DNA of 64,000 bases, taken from the NCBI RefSeq assembly GCF_000817815.1, contig NZ_JPRD01000015.1, positions 248,001-312,000 on the forward strand. Direction: 5' to 3'. A program made the translations under genes and the position numbers. Source of the DNA: Vibrio owensii CAIM 1854 = LMG 25443 (GTDB lineage Bacteria; Pseudomonadota; Gammaproteobacteria; Enterobacterales; Vibrionaceae). Within the stretch, counting starts at the first letter, position 1. Each line of letters starts with the position of its first letter. The notes under the pieces are model-generated. The model was not told the DNA's origin. It was given only the letters and a program-made list of their open reading frames with translations, and searched no databases. Below, one piece after another: positions 44,593 to 53,007 of this stretch.

Positions 44593-46023
44593 ATGAATGA
44601 ACAAGTATTGGTAAAGGTCAATGTACCAGAAGTGGCAACGAAGGAGCTATCACTCAAAATCTCTGCTGATGGTAAACGGAAATTGACCATTAGCTCTAAC
44701 TGGTTGCCTCTATTCTCATTTGAGAAAGGAATGAAGGTCGAGGAACGTTTAATCGGGGATGGTGAGGGGTTTACTATTGAACCGGCATCAGTTCTTACGC
44801 CAAAGCCAAAGCAAGTCTATTCCAGAACATACAAAAGACGTAGAAACAATCCCTTTATGGAAACATTGACTGAAACCAGTTCACAAAAGCTGTTGGACAA
44901 AGCTCTTCCGAAGTACACCAAGAAAGTACTTGTGATCTTTGAACAAAACAAAATCACAGTGAAACCGGTAGTAAATCGGCTAATTGAACGTGTTTCAGCG
45001 TTTCTAAGATCCAGTGCGCCCCTTACAGCGTTCTCTGTCTGTTCTTCTGGCGTAGATGCCAGTGCCGCGCATAAAGAAGGTTTCGAGTTAAACGGGGTTG
45101 TCGAGTACAGACCTAATGAGAAACGAGATGTGTCGGCAGGTCGAGACTTAACCGAGTCAGGTGCTCTCACATTCATTGAAAATGTCCCTGTTAAGGCACT
45201 TTTTAATGAAGATATTTATGAAATGAATCCTGACCACATTGCTGAAGTCATGAAGCACAACCAATCGAACCTCTTAACGATTTCATTATCATGTGATGAT
45301 TTTAGTGCTGCAAAATCTGGAAGCTTAAGAGAAAAATCATTGGATGATCTGAGTACTGGAATTGACATGATTTACCCTGCATTAAAGTTGATAGAGCGTA
45401 TGAATTTTACCTCGGTACTGCTTGAACAAGTTGTTTCCTTTGGCCGTTCAGCTATTGGCAAGCTTTGGAATACTGCTTTGAGACGAATGGGTTACCAAAC
45501 GTATGAATGTGAAATTAACCCTTCAGAGCATGGCTATGACGGTAATCGCCCACGCTATTTCCATTTTGCTACCATCTTGCGAGACACACCGTTTAGCTGG
45601 CCAACAACTAATGTTGCTCGCAATGAATCTCTGTGGGAGAGATTAATTACGAAACACCTCCCCTCTCTACGTGATGTTACTGAAAACAGTGCCATGCAAA
45701 AGGGATTAACTAAGAATCATCGTTTACGACCTATCACACCGGATTCAACAAAAGTACCTTGCATCCTTAAGAGTCAATCCAGAATGGCTGCTGACAGTGT
45801 TGTAGTAATGCCTGATCCGGATACAGTTCTGTGGCCGAGTGAAGCATTAATCAAAGAAGTGATGGGAATGGAAGATTTTAAATTGAATTGTGTTAGTGCT
45901 GATATTGCCAGTGAACAAATCGGTCAAGCTGTTCACAGGTCGCACTATCAAGAGATCATAAAGAGTGTAAAAGAACACCTTATTCGGGGGCATAGCACCC
46001 AATCACTAGCACTTGGTATGTAA
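44593..46023 (+). CDS. Divergent cytosine-C5 methyltransferase-like protein (476 aa)
   Basis: ATG at 44593 with AAGGA. It shares the size and layout of the upstream enzyme: an unknown N-terminal region of about 140 residues, then a methyltransferase-like domain with altered motifs: SVCSSGVDASAAHKEGFEL for motif I, LSCDDFSAA where PC is expected (Ser replaces Pro, Cys kept), LLEQV for ENV, and NRPRYFHFAT for motif VIII. It may be a weak enzyme or a non-catalytic partner of the first. A paralogous pair is the simplest origin. Confidence 0.65.
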   Translation: MNEQVLVKVNVPEVATKELSLKISADGKRKLTISSNWLPLFSFEKGMKVEERLIGDGEGFTIEPASVLTPKPKQVYSRTYKRRRNNPFMETLTETSSQKLLDKALPKYTKKVLVIFEQNKITVKPVVNRLIERVSAFLRSSAPLTAFSVCSSGVDASAAHKEGFELNGVVEYRPNEKRDVSAGRDLTESGALTFIENVPVKALFNEDIYEMNPDHIAEVMKHNQSNLLTISLSCDDFSAAKSGSLREKSLDDLSTGIDMIYPALKLIERMNFTSVLLEQVVSFGRSAIGKLWNTALRRMGYQTYECEINPSEHGYDGNRPRYFHFATILRDTPFSWPTTNVARNESLWERLITKHLPSLRDVTENSAMQKGLTKNHRLRPITPDSTKVPCILKSQSRMAADSVVVMPDPDTVLWPSEALIKEVMGMEDFKLNCVSADIASEQIGQAVHRSHYQEIIKSVKEHLIRGHSTQSLALGM

Positions 46024-46052
46024 ACCTCACGCAACTAAGAAACAATTATCTA

Positions 46053-46075
46053 GGTCGGTGAATGCCGGCCTTTTT
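46053..46075 (+). terminator. Terminator of the methyltransferase operon
   Basis: 6-bp stem (GGTCGG/CCGGCC, one G-U pair), 6-nt loop, TTTTT tail. Confidence 0.75.
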
Positions 46076-46091
46076 CTTCCCCCTGAGTTCT

Positions 46092-46137
46092 GATCTAAAT
46101 ACACAACACATTGCATCGGTTCACCTCTCGTTAAAAT
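46092..46137 (+). promoter_or_regulatory. GATC-type promoter for 46178-47038
   Basis: Plus strand: GATC, 13 bp, CATTGC, 17-bp spacer, TAAAAT. Confidence 0.75.
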
Positions 46138-46177
46138 CAGTACAAATATCACTTTGACATAAATAGCGAGGTAGCTA

Positions 46178-46504
46178 ATGGATACCGTAATTTCATTTCA
46201 GCAATTACAAAACATTTTCCGCAACTTCATGATCAGTCAACACATAGATTCACTGAGTCTCGAAGACCTGGAAGATGCAAGCAGCATTCAAGCTCAAGTG
46301 TTCTATGAAGCTCTAACCGAAATTGAGAGTGATGCAATCAAACAACAAAGCATCATTTGCATGGTAACCGCGATGAAAAATTTTCAAGAAAAGCACGTTC
46401 AGGAAGAAATGCGAAAGCTGATGCCACAGGTCATGCAAATTCAGCGAAAACTAGCGGAACTACACGGAGCGGAGCAATTCGCTATTACCAAAGTCCTACA
46501 TTAA
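46178..46504 (+). CDS. Hypothetical helical protein (108 aa)
   Basis: Starts MDTVISFQQLQNIFRNFM at 46178, 40 bp after the promoter. All-helical with a Gln/Lys-rich C-terminus, possibly a coiled coil. No recognised family. The next gene follows after 12 bp. Confidence 0.65.
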   Translation: MDTVISFQQLQNIFRNFMISQHIDSLSLEDLEDASSIQAQVFYEALTEIESDAIKQQSIICMVTAMKNFQEKHVQEEMRKLMPQVMQIQRKLAELHGAEQFAITKVLH

Positions 46505-46516
46505 GAGAGAAAGATT

Positions 46517-47038
46517 ATGACCGACCTAGAGATTTACAAACAGACACAAGAATTGGCTGTTGAGTTGGCAAAAGCTGCCGGTTTCGAAATACAAACAGCC
46601 TTGATGGTTCATAATCATTTGAATCCGAAAGTACGACTCTATTTTGATATGGCTGTAATTGCTCAAGAACACCTCAAACAGCACGAAATGAGTGATGTGC
46701 TGACAGCATGGGAAGAAGCTCAAGAAGAGCTGCCTGATGTACCATCACAGGCTAAATTCTCACTTAGGGTGGGTATATTAGATAATTACTTCCGAATTGT
46801 TGAAGAAAAAACCTTAGACGCAGACAGCCTAAAAGCCGCAAAAAAAATCTGGCGAAATTACATTACCGAGAATGGTCTTGGTGGCAGTAACTCTCTTGGT
46901 GGTGACGTATACAATGCCAATGGCGAATTGATCGGCATCTTTTCATACAACGGTCGCCTTTGGGAACCAGATCTAGAAAGCGAGGGCAATGAGTACTACA
47001 AACACTTCCCAAGCAATACTGAAATCGAAATTAAATAA
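46517..47038 (+). CDS. Hypothetical protein (173 aa)
   Basis: Starts MTDLEIYKQTQELAVELAKA at 46517. Helical N-terminal two thirds, then a Gly/Asn-rich turn (ENGLGGSNSLGGDVYNANG) and a short C-terminal tail. No family is recognised. Second gene of the operon, ending before a terminator. Confidence 0.65.
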   Translation: MTDLEIYKQTQELAVELAKAAGFEIQTALMVHNHLNPKVRLYFDMAVIAQEHLKQHEMSDVLTAWEEAQEELPDVPSQAKFSLRVGILDNYFRIVEEKTLDADSLKAAKKIWRNYITENGLGGSNSLGGDVYNANGELIGIFSYNGRLWEPDLESEGNEYYKHFPSNTEIEIK

Positions 47039-47055
47039 ATCAAACCTCACAAACT

Positions 47056-47086
47056 AAGCCTGTTCGGAATTGATCTGAATAGGCTT
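47056..47086 (+). terminator. Rho-independent terminator after 47038
   Basis: Stem AAGCCTgTTC/GAAtAGGCTT, then TTTTT, 18 bp past the stop. Confidence 0.75.
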
Positions 47087-47112
47087 TTTACTTCCCTTTT
47101 AAGGAATTCACT

Positions 47113-47907
47113 ATGACAAATTTACAGTTATCCCCAATTGAAACAAAAACCCTATTAGCAGCAATAGGTGATAAGCCAATAACAGGAATAAAACAAGCTG
47201 ATCACAGCAACTTACGGCAGAAACTGGAACACCATTTGTCGTTGGTAAATAAAAATAACGATGATCGTATCACCTTACTTTCAAGCCAAATAAAGGACTG
47301 GCGTTTAGGCGAAGACAAAACTATTAACGCTCTAAAACCAGAGCAGCGCAAACAATACAGTATCGAGTTAAAGCAGCGTCCAGATACTTGCCAATTGGAA
47401 TTTATGATTACTAATTCCTGCTTACTTAACCCAAATTTAAGTGGGGTTACACCTCTTGGTATGAGTGGCGTTATTGAGATTCGTGACGGATATCCTGCAA
47501 TTTCGCTTGGGATAAACTCAGATGAAAACATTCTTCATGTAGTTAGTGATGGTTATTCCAAACTTTCTGTGATCCCAGAACTAAACGATGACCACTTGTT
47601 CTGGGAGCCAATACAAATTACAGAGCAAAAGTATAACGGCTTAAGCCTTGATGTTGGAGATTGCTACAGTGAAGAACTTAACGACTCTCAGCGACTAGTA
47701 GCGCAGCATGAACTTGATCATTACGACTTTGAGCCGCTTGTTGTAAAAGACCTCGGAAACTGGGAGTCTAACGATAATGTCTGGACAATTCCTGTATATC
47801 TGGAAACCGATGATGAAGAAATGGAGTCCTCCGATAAAATCAATTTCACTGTTACATTCTTTGACAATTCCTCAAACATTAAAAGCATTGAGGAACTAAA
47901 CGTTTAA
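47113..47907 (+). CDS. Hypothetical protein (264 aa)
   Basis: AAGGA precedes ATG 47113. Soluble protein starting MTNLQLSPIETKTLLAAIGD; acidic C-terminal half. No domain, signal or membrane helix seen. It follows a terminator closely and lacks an obvious GATC-type promoter. Confidence 0.65.
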   Translation: MTNLQLSPIETKTLLAAIGDKPITGIKQADHSNLRQKLEHHLSLVNKNNDDRITLLSSQIKDWRLGEDKTINALKPEQRKQYSIELKQRPDTCQLEFMITNSCLLNPNLSGVTPLGMSGVIEIRDGYPAISLGINSDENILHVVSDGYSKLSVIPELNDDHLFWEPIQITEQKYNGLSLDVGDCYSEELNDSQRLVAQHELDHYDFEPLVVKDLGNWESNDNVWTIPVYLETDDEEMESSDKINFTVTFFDNSSNIKSIEELNV

Positions 47908-48004
47908 ACAGCTATAAGACTAAACCTAATCACTAATCGGGCTATATCTAAGGGTAAAACATCTTTGGAATAGCCCGTTTTTATTGCGTTAAACAATGTG
48001 TGAC

Positions 48005-48028
48005 GGTGCGAATTACCAAGTAATTTGA
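48005..48028. repeat. Repeated element, copy 2 (short form)
   Basis: GGTGCGAATTAC-CAA-GTAATTTGA, the same palindromic core as copies at 42555 and 61123; the downstream part has diverged. A second GGTGCGAAT follows at 48085, as GGTGCGAA does at 61203. Confidence 0.65.
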
Positions 48029-48070
48029 TTTCTCAAATGCAACCTATCTAATTGAATAATAAATGAAAAC

Positions 48071-48232
48071 ATGATTAGAAAATCGGTGCGAATACTCAAA
48101 CTTAAATCTGACAAAACGCTTTCAGACAATCGAATACAACTGAAAGTTCGTATCCTTGATGGAAAAGTTGCTCATGAAACACAATCAATACCAATTGAAA
48201 AGCTTACACCCAACGCCTCAGAAGCATTCTGA
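48071..48232 (+). CDS. Possible small basic protein (53 aa)
   Basis: ATG 48071 to TGA 48232; starts MIRKSVRILKLKSDKTLSDN. Composition is protein-like and basic, but no ribosome site is visible. It overlaps a GGTGCGAAT repeat and ends in a hairpin (CTCAGAA/TTCTGAG, 48217-48233) followed by TTTTT. It could also be the end of a larger lost gene. Confidence 0.35.
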   Translation: MIRKSVRILKLKSDKTLSDNRIQLKVRILDGKVAHETQSIPIEKLTPNASEAF

Positions 48233-48335
48233 GAGGTTTTTACGACCTGGTTATAGTGGGAGCCATCAAATGGCAGGAAAACGTCTTACAGGCTCTCCTG
48301 CATGAGATTAATGGGTATGAACGCACATATAATAA

Positions 48336-48356
48336 AACCGGAGAGTAACTCCGGTT
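48336..48356 (-). terminator. Terminator of the dnaN-like gene
   Basis: 8-bp stem (AACCGGAG/CTCCGGTT), 5-nt loop; leftwards it is followed by TTATT. Confidence 0.7.
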
Positions 48357-48379
48357 CAGTGCATATTGTGATGCTTGCT

Positions 48380-49573
48380 CTAACGTACAGGTAAATTCAT
48401 GAAAAAATGAACGTAAGGCTTTTGCGCGAATGGTTGAATTATAAAGTAATTTGCTATTACCCCTTGGTTCTGGATAGGAGCTATCGTAATACGAACTTTG
48501 TCATCTTGGATACCTGAGATCGAATTCATTAGTAGGAAATAGTTCATCGCAGATGAAACTTCCTCTGGGCTAGAGTAAACAAACTCAACTGGAACGATTT
48601 CATCTTCTGCATCAGGGTGGTTAGATTGTCCACCAATAACATTAACTAGGCCTGAGTTGTTAAATGTGAATTCAGCTCTTGGAACTTTACCAGACGACTG
48701 ATTTGTTGAGCCTACTGCAATACGCATTCTTTCAAGTAGATTTGTTAGCTCCCTCTTTTCAAAGCAAAAGTGACCTGCATGTTCTTTCGGAATCATCTTT
48801 TCAATTTCTGGATAACGAGAATCATCGATTAACTTAGACTGAAAAACAAGCGATGAAACTCGATAAGAGAAAGCAGAACTAGAGACAGAAATAGTCCCCT
48901 CTTTTGACTCTGAGGTAAGAGAAACTAGTTTATTAACTGCAAGAACTGGAATAGTAAACCCAAACTTCAAGTTGGCTAATTCAGGGTCAGAAGAAACATC
49001 AACAACACGTTGATAAACGCTCAATCTATGACAATCCGTAGCAATAAATGATAGCTTTCCACAATTGAATTGAACTCGAATCCCGTTGAGACAAGCCATA
49101 GAGTGATTAGTAGGCATACAATTTCTAACGAGTTTCAACCCCTCTTGCAATACATCAAGGTTTAACGAGAAATTCTTCGACTCTACAAGGTTCAATGTCG
49201 GTTGGGGGTAACCCTCTGCCGGATAAGTCTCTATTCTGACTCTTGAGCGACCTGACTTAACATGAAGCAGATTATCAACTAATTCAAACGTAACTGGTTG
49301 CTTGCCGTATGTTTTAATAAATGACATTAACTTATCCGCTAAAACAGCGACACAACCCTCTTGTACAGTATTAGCATCAAAAAAATTATTAGGAATTATA
49401 CGTTCAAAACTTGAATCATGATTGCAACCTAGCACAGCAACACCATGTTTCTTAACACCAAACAGAATACATCGAGTAAACTCTTTACCTGTCATTGCTT
49501 TCCTTTCCGTCACAGAACAAGGGTGTGATAGAAAGAACCCTAATACGCTAGCATCGTTAAATGTGATTTTCAT
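48380..49573 (-). CDS. dnaN: DNA polymerase III beta sliding clamp homologue (397 aa)
   Basis: A full-length clamp of three topologically repeated domains. Recognisable blocks: LSFIATDCHRLSVYQRV (about 174-190, bacterial ATDGHRLA), FQSKLIDDSRYPEIEKMIP (about 248-266, FRLIDGxYPxxxxxxP), and the C-terminal FFMNLPVR (DnaN VMPMRL), where clamp-binding partners dock. Divergent from chromosomal DnaN, so it is an accessory copy. It should encircle DNA and raise polymerase processivity, perhaps for plasmid replication. Next to the replication genes and origin-like DNA, with its own GATC-type promoter. Confidence 0.85.
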   Translation of the reverse strand: MKITFNDASVLGFFLSHPCSVTERKAMTGKEFTRCILFGVKKHGVAVLGCNHDSSFERIIPNNFFDANTVQEGCVAVLADKLMSFIKTYGKQPVTFELVDNLLHVKSGRSRVRIETYPAEGYPQPTLNLVESKNFSLNLDVLQEGLKLVRNCMPTNHSMACLNGIRVQFNCGKLSFIATDCHRLSVYQRVVDVSSDPELANLKFGFTIPVLAVNKLVSLTSESKEGTISVSSSAFSYRVSSLVFQSKLIDDSRYPEIEKMIPKEHAGHFCFEKRELTNLLERMRIAVGSTNQSSGKVPRAEFTFNNSGLVNVIGGQSNHPDAEDEIVPVEFVYSSPEEVSSAMNYFLLMNSISGIQDDKVRITIAPIQNQGVIANYFIIQPFAQKPYVHFFMNLPVR

Positions 49574-49605
49574 AACTTAACCCAACAAGTTGACTTACTG
49601 AGTCA

Positions 49606-49638
49606 ATTATCCAAAACACAACCTTTTTCTAATTGATC
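49606..49638 (-). promoter_or_regulatory. GATC-type promoter of the dnaN-like gene
   Basis: Minus strand: GATC abutting AATTAG, 17-bp spacer, GATAAT. Element reads TGATCTTATTACA on the plus strand. Confidence 0.75.
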
Positions 49639-49718
49639 TTATTACAATTTATAACGACCAATTAAACATATTAGGTACTATGAAATCACATTCGATAAAA
49701 ACCTACAAAACCACTCTC

Positions 49719-49910
49719 GATCTTACAGCAAGATCGAAGATCATTGAGTGGATCAAAATCTAAAGGTTGATCAGAAAAATAAAATCAGTAAGAAAAAATT
49801 ATGTCCTATAGACATGATTTTTTTTTACTGATTCACACGAGCTGCGTAGACGCAGTGAAGGGTAATTATTATAGATCTGATCTTATTTATACTTACGTAT
49901 AAATAAGATC
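49719..49910. other. GATC-rich, hairpin-rich origin candidate
   Basis: Eight GATC sites in 192 bp, five of them at 49719, 49732, 49739, 49751 and 49769. A long imperfect inverted repeat at 49783-49833 (AATCAGTA...TACTGATT, inner ATGTC/GACAT) and a perfect 14-bp one at 49879-49910 (GATCTTATTTATAC and complement). Dense Dam sites and AT-rich hairpins beside iterons suggest an origin or a replication control region. No perfect DnaA box (TTATNCACA) was found. Confidence 0.5.
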
Positions 49911-49928
49911 TATAGAGAAGGGGATTTT

Positions 49929-50082
49929 AACCGTAAATTTAACCCTATTTTCGGTTGTTAACCGTAAATGAGTTCAAATTAACCGTAAAAAGCATTGAAT
50001 CAACCGAAAATTTAAAGAGATTTTGGGTTGGTTAAGAGAAAATTTCTTTAAATCAACCGTAAATTTTGCAAAATTTACGGTT
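49929..50082. repeat. Left iteron cluster
   Basis: 28-bp inverted-repeat iterons of the form AACCGTAAATTT-N4-AAATTTACGGTT at 49929-49956, 50002-50029 and 50055-50082 (the last a perfect palindrome), with a partial copy at 49960 and a half-site at 49981. They lie just beyond the stop of the helicase gene. Confidence 0.85.
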
Positions 50083-50097
50083 GGAATTTGCCGCCTA

Positions 50098-51129
50098 CTA
50101 CCGCTTTTCCTCACCCATAAAGACAACATCAAAGATATCAGAGTCAACAACTGTTGGCTTTTTTGATGCCTCTGTAAGAACGTTGTTCATTACTTCTTCA
50201 TCGACCTCTACATCACCTACTTCATCTTGCATCCTGCTTACGAAACGATCACGAAGCATAGTTTTCTGAGCAGTTGATGGTTCTATGATCGTATCTTCTT
50301 TTTCAAAGACATTTGCATTGATTAGTAAGTTATCATGTTTGCTGATCGTAATTGGGTTAGCTGATGTAAATGCCTTATCTGGTTTGATATAATTGTATTT
50401 TGTGTGTTTTAAGCGAAGTTGCCCTGTTTTCTCATGAGCTTTGGGCTTGTCCGTATATAAAAAAATATGGAACTTTGATTCGGATTGGGATGTAGATAAT
50501 CCCGAACCGCCAGTAGAGTTGACCTCATCAAGATTCCCAGATTGAACTTTTGTTAAGTGGTGATTTATCAGGATAGCCACATCGCCCTTTGAAGCAATAT
50601 CGTTCATTGTTTGACGGAACAAGGAATCTCCCTTAACTTCATCCCATGAACCTAAAAGACCTCGTGCTGTATCGAGAACTACCAAATCAAAATCCTTAGC
50701 TGCTTCGATCAAGTCCTTTACTGGTTGGTACAGATCTTCTGCTTTAGGTTGATTTCCAAAAACACCCAATAAGGGAGAGAAATTATTGTAATAAGCGAAG
50801 TTTTCTTCAATAAGCTGACACTGCGTTTCTGATAAAACAGAACTGTGCGAAGTAATTCGAGTATTCGTATTGGCTAATTTATCCTCATAAGGAACGTACA
50901 AAACTTTCTTAGGCTTCGCATGATCAGGTATTAAACCAATAATTCTTGTCGCAGTAACAGCTTCATAACATAATGAAAGGCTTAAGTTTGACTTGCCCAA
51001 GTTAGGTGGGCCGAGTAAAAATCCGAATTCACCTTTACCCAAGCCTACAAAGATTTCTTCAATTACTTTCTCTCGAGTGTTCTCTTTTGCCTTTGCAAAT
51101 GAAAAAGGGACAACATATGGACTAGTCAT
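50098..51129 (-). CDS. RepA-like hexameric replicative helicase (343 aa)
   Basis: Walker A GFLLGPPNLGKSNLSLSL (about 34-51), Walker B LVVLDTARG (about 145-153) and a following AILINHHLTK sensor segment match the RecA-fold AAA_25/RepA family, to which the RSF1010 RepA helicase belongs. A C-terminal extension of about 100 acidic residues is unassigned. It overlaps the initiator gene upstream by 8 bp, so the two are co-translated. It is expected to unwind DNA at the plasmid origin. Confidence 0.8.
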   Translation of the reverse strand: MTSPYVVPFSFAKAKENTREKVIEEIFVGLGKGEFGFLLGPPNLGKSNLSLSLCYEAVTATRIIGLIPDHAKPKKVLYVPYEDKLANTNTRITSHSSVLSETQCQLIEENFAYYNNFSPLLGVFGNQPKAEDLYQPVKDLIEAAKDFDLVVLDTARGLLGSWDEVKGDSLFRQTMNDIASKGDVAILINHHLTKVQSGNLDEVNSTGGSGLSTSQSESKFHIFLYTDKPKAHEKTGQLRLKHTKYNYIKPDKAFTSANPITISKHDNLLINANVFEKEDTIIEPSTAQKTMLRDRFVSRMQDEVGDVEVDEEVMNNVLTEASKKPTVVDSDIFDVVFMGEEKR

Positions 51130-52297
51130 TCAAAACCCCAATATTTTCTCTAGGCTCTAAACTCACATCAGTGATCTTATTACCACGATCATTGTAAATA
51201 AGCTTGATTCGGCAATTTAAACAATCCTCAATGATCTCCCTAGAGCCAGGTGATGCGAACTCGCGTAAAGTGCTATTTACTTTACTGGTAATATACTCAG
51301 TTCCTTGATAAGCCTTTGTTTGATAGTACTCTCTTATGAAAGATTTAATGGATTTCTTCACAATGAATGAGGTTTTGTTACTGTGTAGCCATTTTACAAA
51401 GTCGAGCAAGTTACCTTTGTTGGTTAGTCCTGCAAAAGTACTAATAAACTTCTTGCGGTTAACTGTTGAGTCCATACGTAACGATTTTATGTACCCTGCC
51501 CCGACACCTACAATTAAATGAGTATAGAAATCACTTTTTAACTGATTTCTCTGTCTTTCACGGCCAGCTAAATTGGTGAAAGGATAGTAAAAGTTTTCTA
51601 GAAGCTTAAATTTTGGCTCTGTACCAGGATATACGTCCTCTCCATCTTCATTCAAAAACTTCAAACGAAACTCAGTTAAACCTAGGCGGTTTAATCTTTT
51701 TCTGAATGTGGATCGGTTTGGATTGTTATTAGCTATCGGTATAAGTGGGAACAACTTGTCGATGTCAACACAGTAGTAAAAGTAGTTGTTGCTAAACACG
51801 TACTCGTTGAACTTCGCCTTGGTCTCTGAGCATGAGAAGGAGTGGTCGAAATTGAAGGAGCCTGGGTTACGCTTGTTTTCCAATGTAACGTAATACTCAA
51901 TGACGTTTCCAAGAGTTTGGTTCCGCACCAATTCTTGTGGCAGCATTTTACCAATCGCAATAATGCTATCAAGGACATGACGATCACTGGTATCGACTAT
52001 TGAGCCATAAACATCTGCAGCGATGGAAGCAAAAGGGCGGTTTGAGTTGAACCACGGCTTCTGAATTTCTGTACCGTAAATTGCACCGCCAGTAATGACA
52101 TCAGTCACTCTGTCCTGATTAGTTAGATCTTGAGCGATTTTCTTATTCACATTCCCGTCAAGAAACAATGCGTCAAAAAGTGTACTAACAACCTTGATCG
52201 GTAAGCATTTACTAGAAACACTGATATCGATGCTCATTTCATCTTCTGTGTCTACGAGCATCCACTCGCCAATGTCTGATACTGGATATTGATCCAT
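51122..52297 (-). CDS. Probable plasmid replication initiator (391 aa)
   Basis: GAGGATC precedes ATG 52297. No strong motif is recognised; basic helices around residues 195-215 (NPNRSTFRKRLNRLGLTEF) could form a DNA-binding winged helix. The call rests on context: it lies between two iteron clusters and overlaps a helicase gene, as repC-repA do in IncQ plasmids. It would bind the iterons and recruit the helicase. No primase gene is beside it. Confidence 0.65.
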   Translation of the reverse strand: MDQYPVSDIGEWMLVDTEDEMSIDISVSSKCLPIKVVSTLFDALFLDGNVNKKIAQDLTNQDRVTDVITGGAIYGTEIQKPWFNSNRPFASIAADVYGSIVDTSDRHVLDSIIAIGKMLPQELVRNQTLGNVIEYYVTLENKRNPGSFNFDHSFSCSETKAKFNEYVFSNNYFYYCVDIDKLFPLIPIANNNPNRSTFRKRLNRLGLTEFRLKFLNEDGEDVYPGTEPKFKLLENFYYPFTNLAGRERQRNQLKSDFYTHLIVGVGAGYIKSLRMDSTVNRKKFISTFAGLTNKGNLLDFVKWLHSNKTSFIVKKSIKSFIREYYQTKAYQGTEYITSKVNSTLREFASPGSREIIEDCLNCRIKLIYNDRGNKITDVSLEPRENIGVLND

Positions 52298-52533
52298 TAT
52301 TGATCCTCAAAAAAACCTATGTTACTTTAGCGACCTCTTATCACTCAGCCTAAAACTTAGCTGAGACCCTACGCAAAAATACCGGATAGCAAGTATTCGT
52401 TTGTGCGTCGGTGAACAAACAACAATCAAGACCAGAACACTTTAGCTATCTAGCTGCATGAACCTGAGCATGAGTGCGTTTCACTCTACTTGGTGCCTTC
52501 TTACCAGAAGAATAGCACTACACGTAATGTGTT

Positions 52534-52971
52534 AACCGTAAATTTCAAAAAATTTAGGGTCGCTTAACTGTGCTCAACCGTTAATTTAGCAAAATTTACG
52601 GTTAATCGCTACGTTCCAACCATAAATTCAATGGAATTTACGGTTGGCGTTTCTAGTTAACCATAAATTCAATAAAATTTACGGTTGGTTTATTGCGTAA
52701 AGCACCCCGAGAGTGGCAGTTGTATACAGCATTCAAAGTCAGAGTGCTTATGGTGTTCTAGGTTAAAAAGTGATCATGACGCGTAAATCTCATTGAGAAT
52801 TTTGCTTCAACCTGATTTCAACTGTAAATTTAATCAAATTTACGGTTGATTAGCTGTGCCTAACGGAAAATTTAATGAAATTTACGGTTGATGAGTTGGG
52901 GCTAACCGTAAATTTAAAGTAATTTACGGTTAATTTTGTGATGGGGCTATAATTTAAAGAAAATTAGGGTT
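52534..52971. repeat. Right iteron cluster, eight copies with about 42-bp period
   Basis: 28-bp palindromic iterons at 52534, 52576, 52618, 52659, 52820, 52862, 52904 and 52944 (last one degenerate). Start-to-start distances are 40-42 bp within each half, about four helical turns, so all would face the same side of the DNA. The gap at 52687-52819 holds a GATC element (52771). Lies 237 bp upstream of the initiator gene. Confidence 0.9.
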
Positions 52972-53007
52972 AAGTCACATTTTTCTAGTATCATGCCAGT
53001 ATGCGGT

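Larger units (their letters stand above)
47908..48379. other. Intergenic region with repeated element and small frame
   Basis: Contains the shorter copy of the GGTGCGAATTAC element (48005-48028), a related GGTGCGAAT at 48085, a possible 53-aa frame (48071-48232), and a terminator for the leftward dnaN gene at 48336-48356. Nothing else is seen. Confidence 0.5.

Noticed and set aside
49600..49640. DnaA box near the origin candidate
   Set aside because: The nearest match (TTATCCAAA) lacks the conserved CACA end; no perfect box was found.
52743..52775. GATC-type promoter for the replication initiator
   Set aside because: The element lies in the iteron gap, but no acceptable -10 is found at 16-18 bp.
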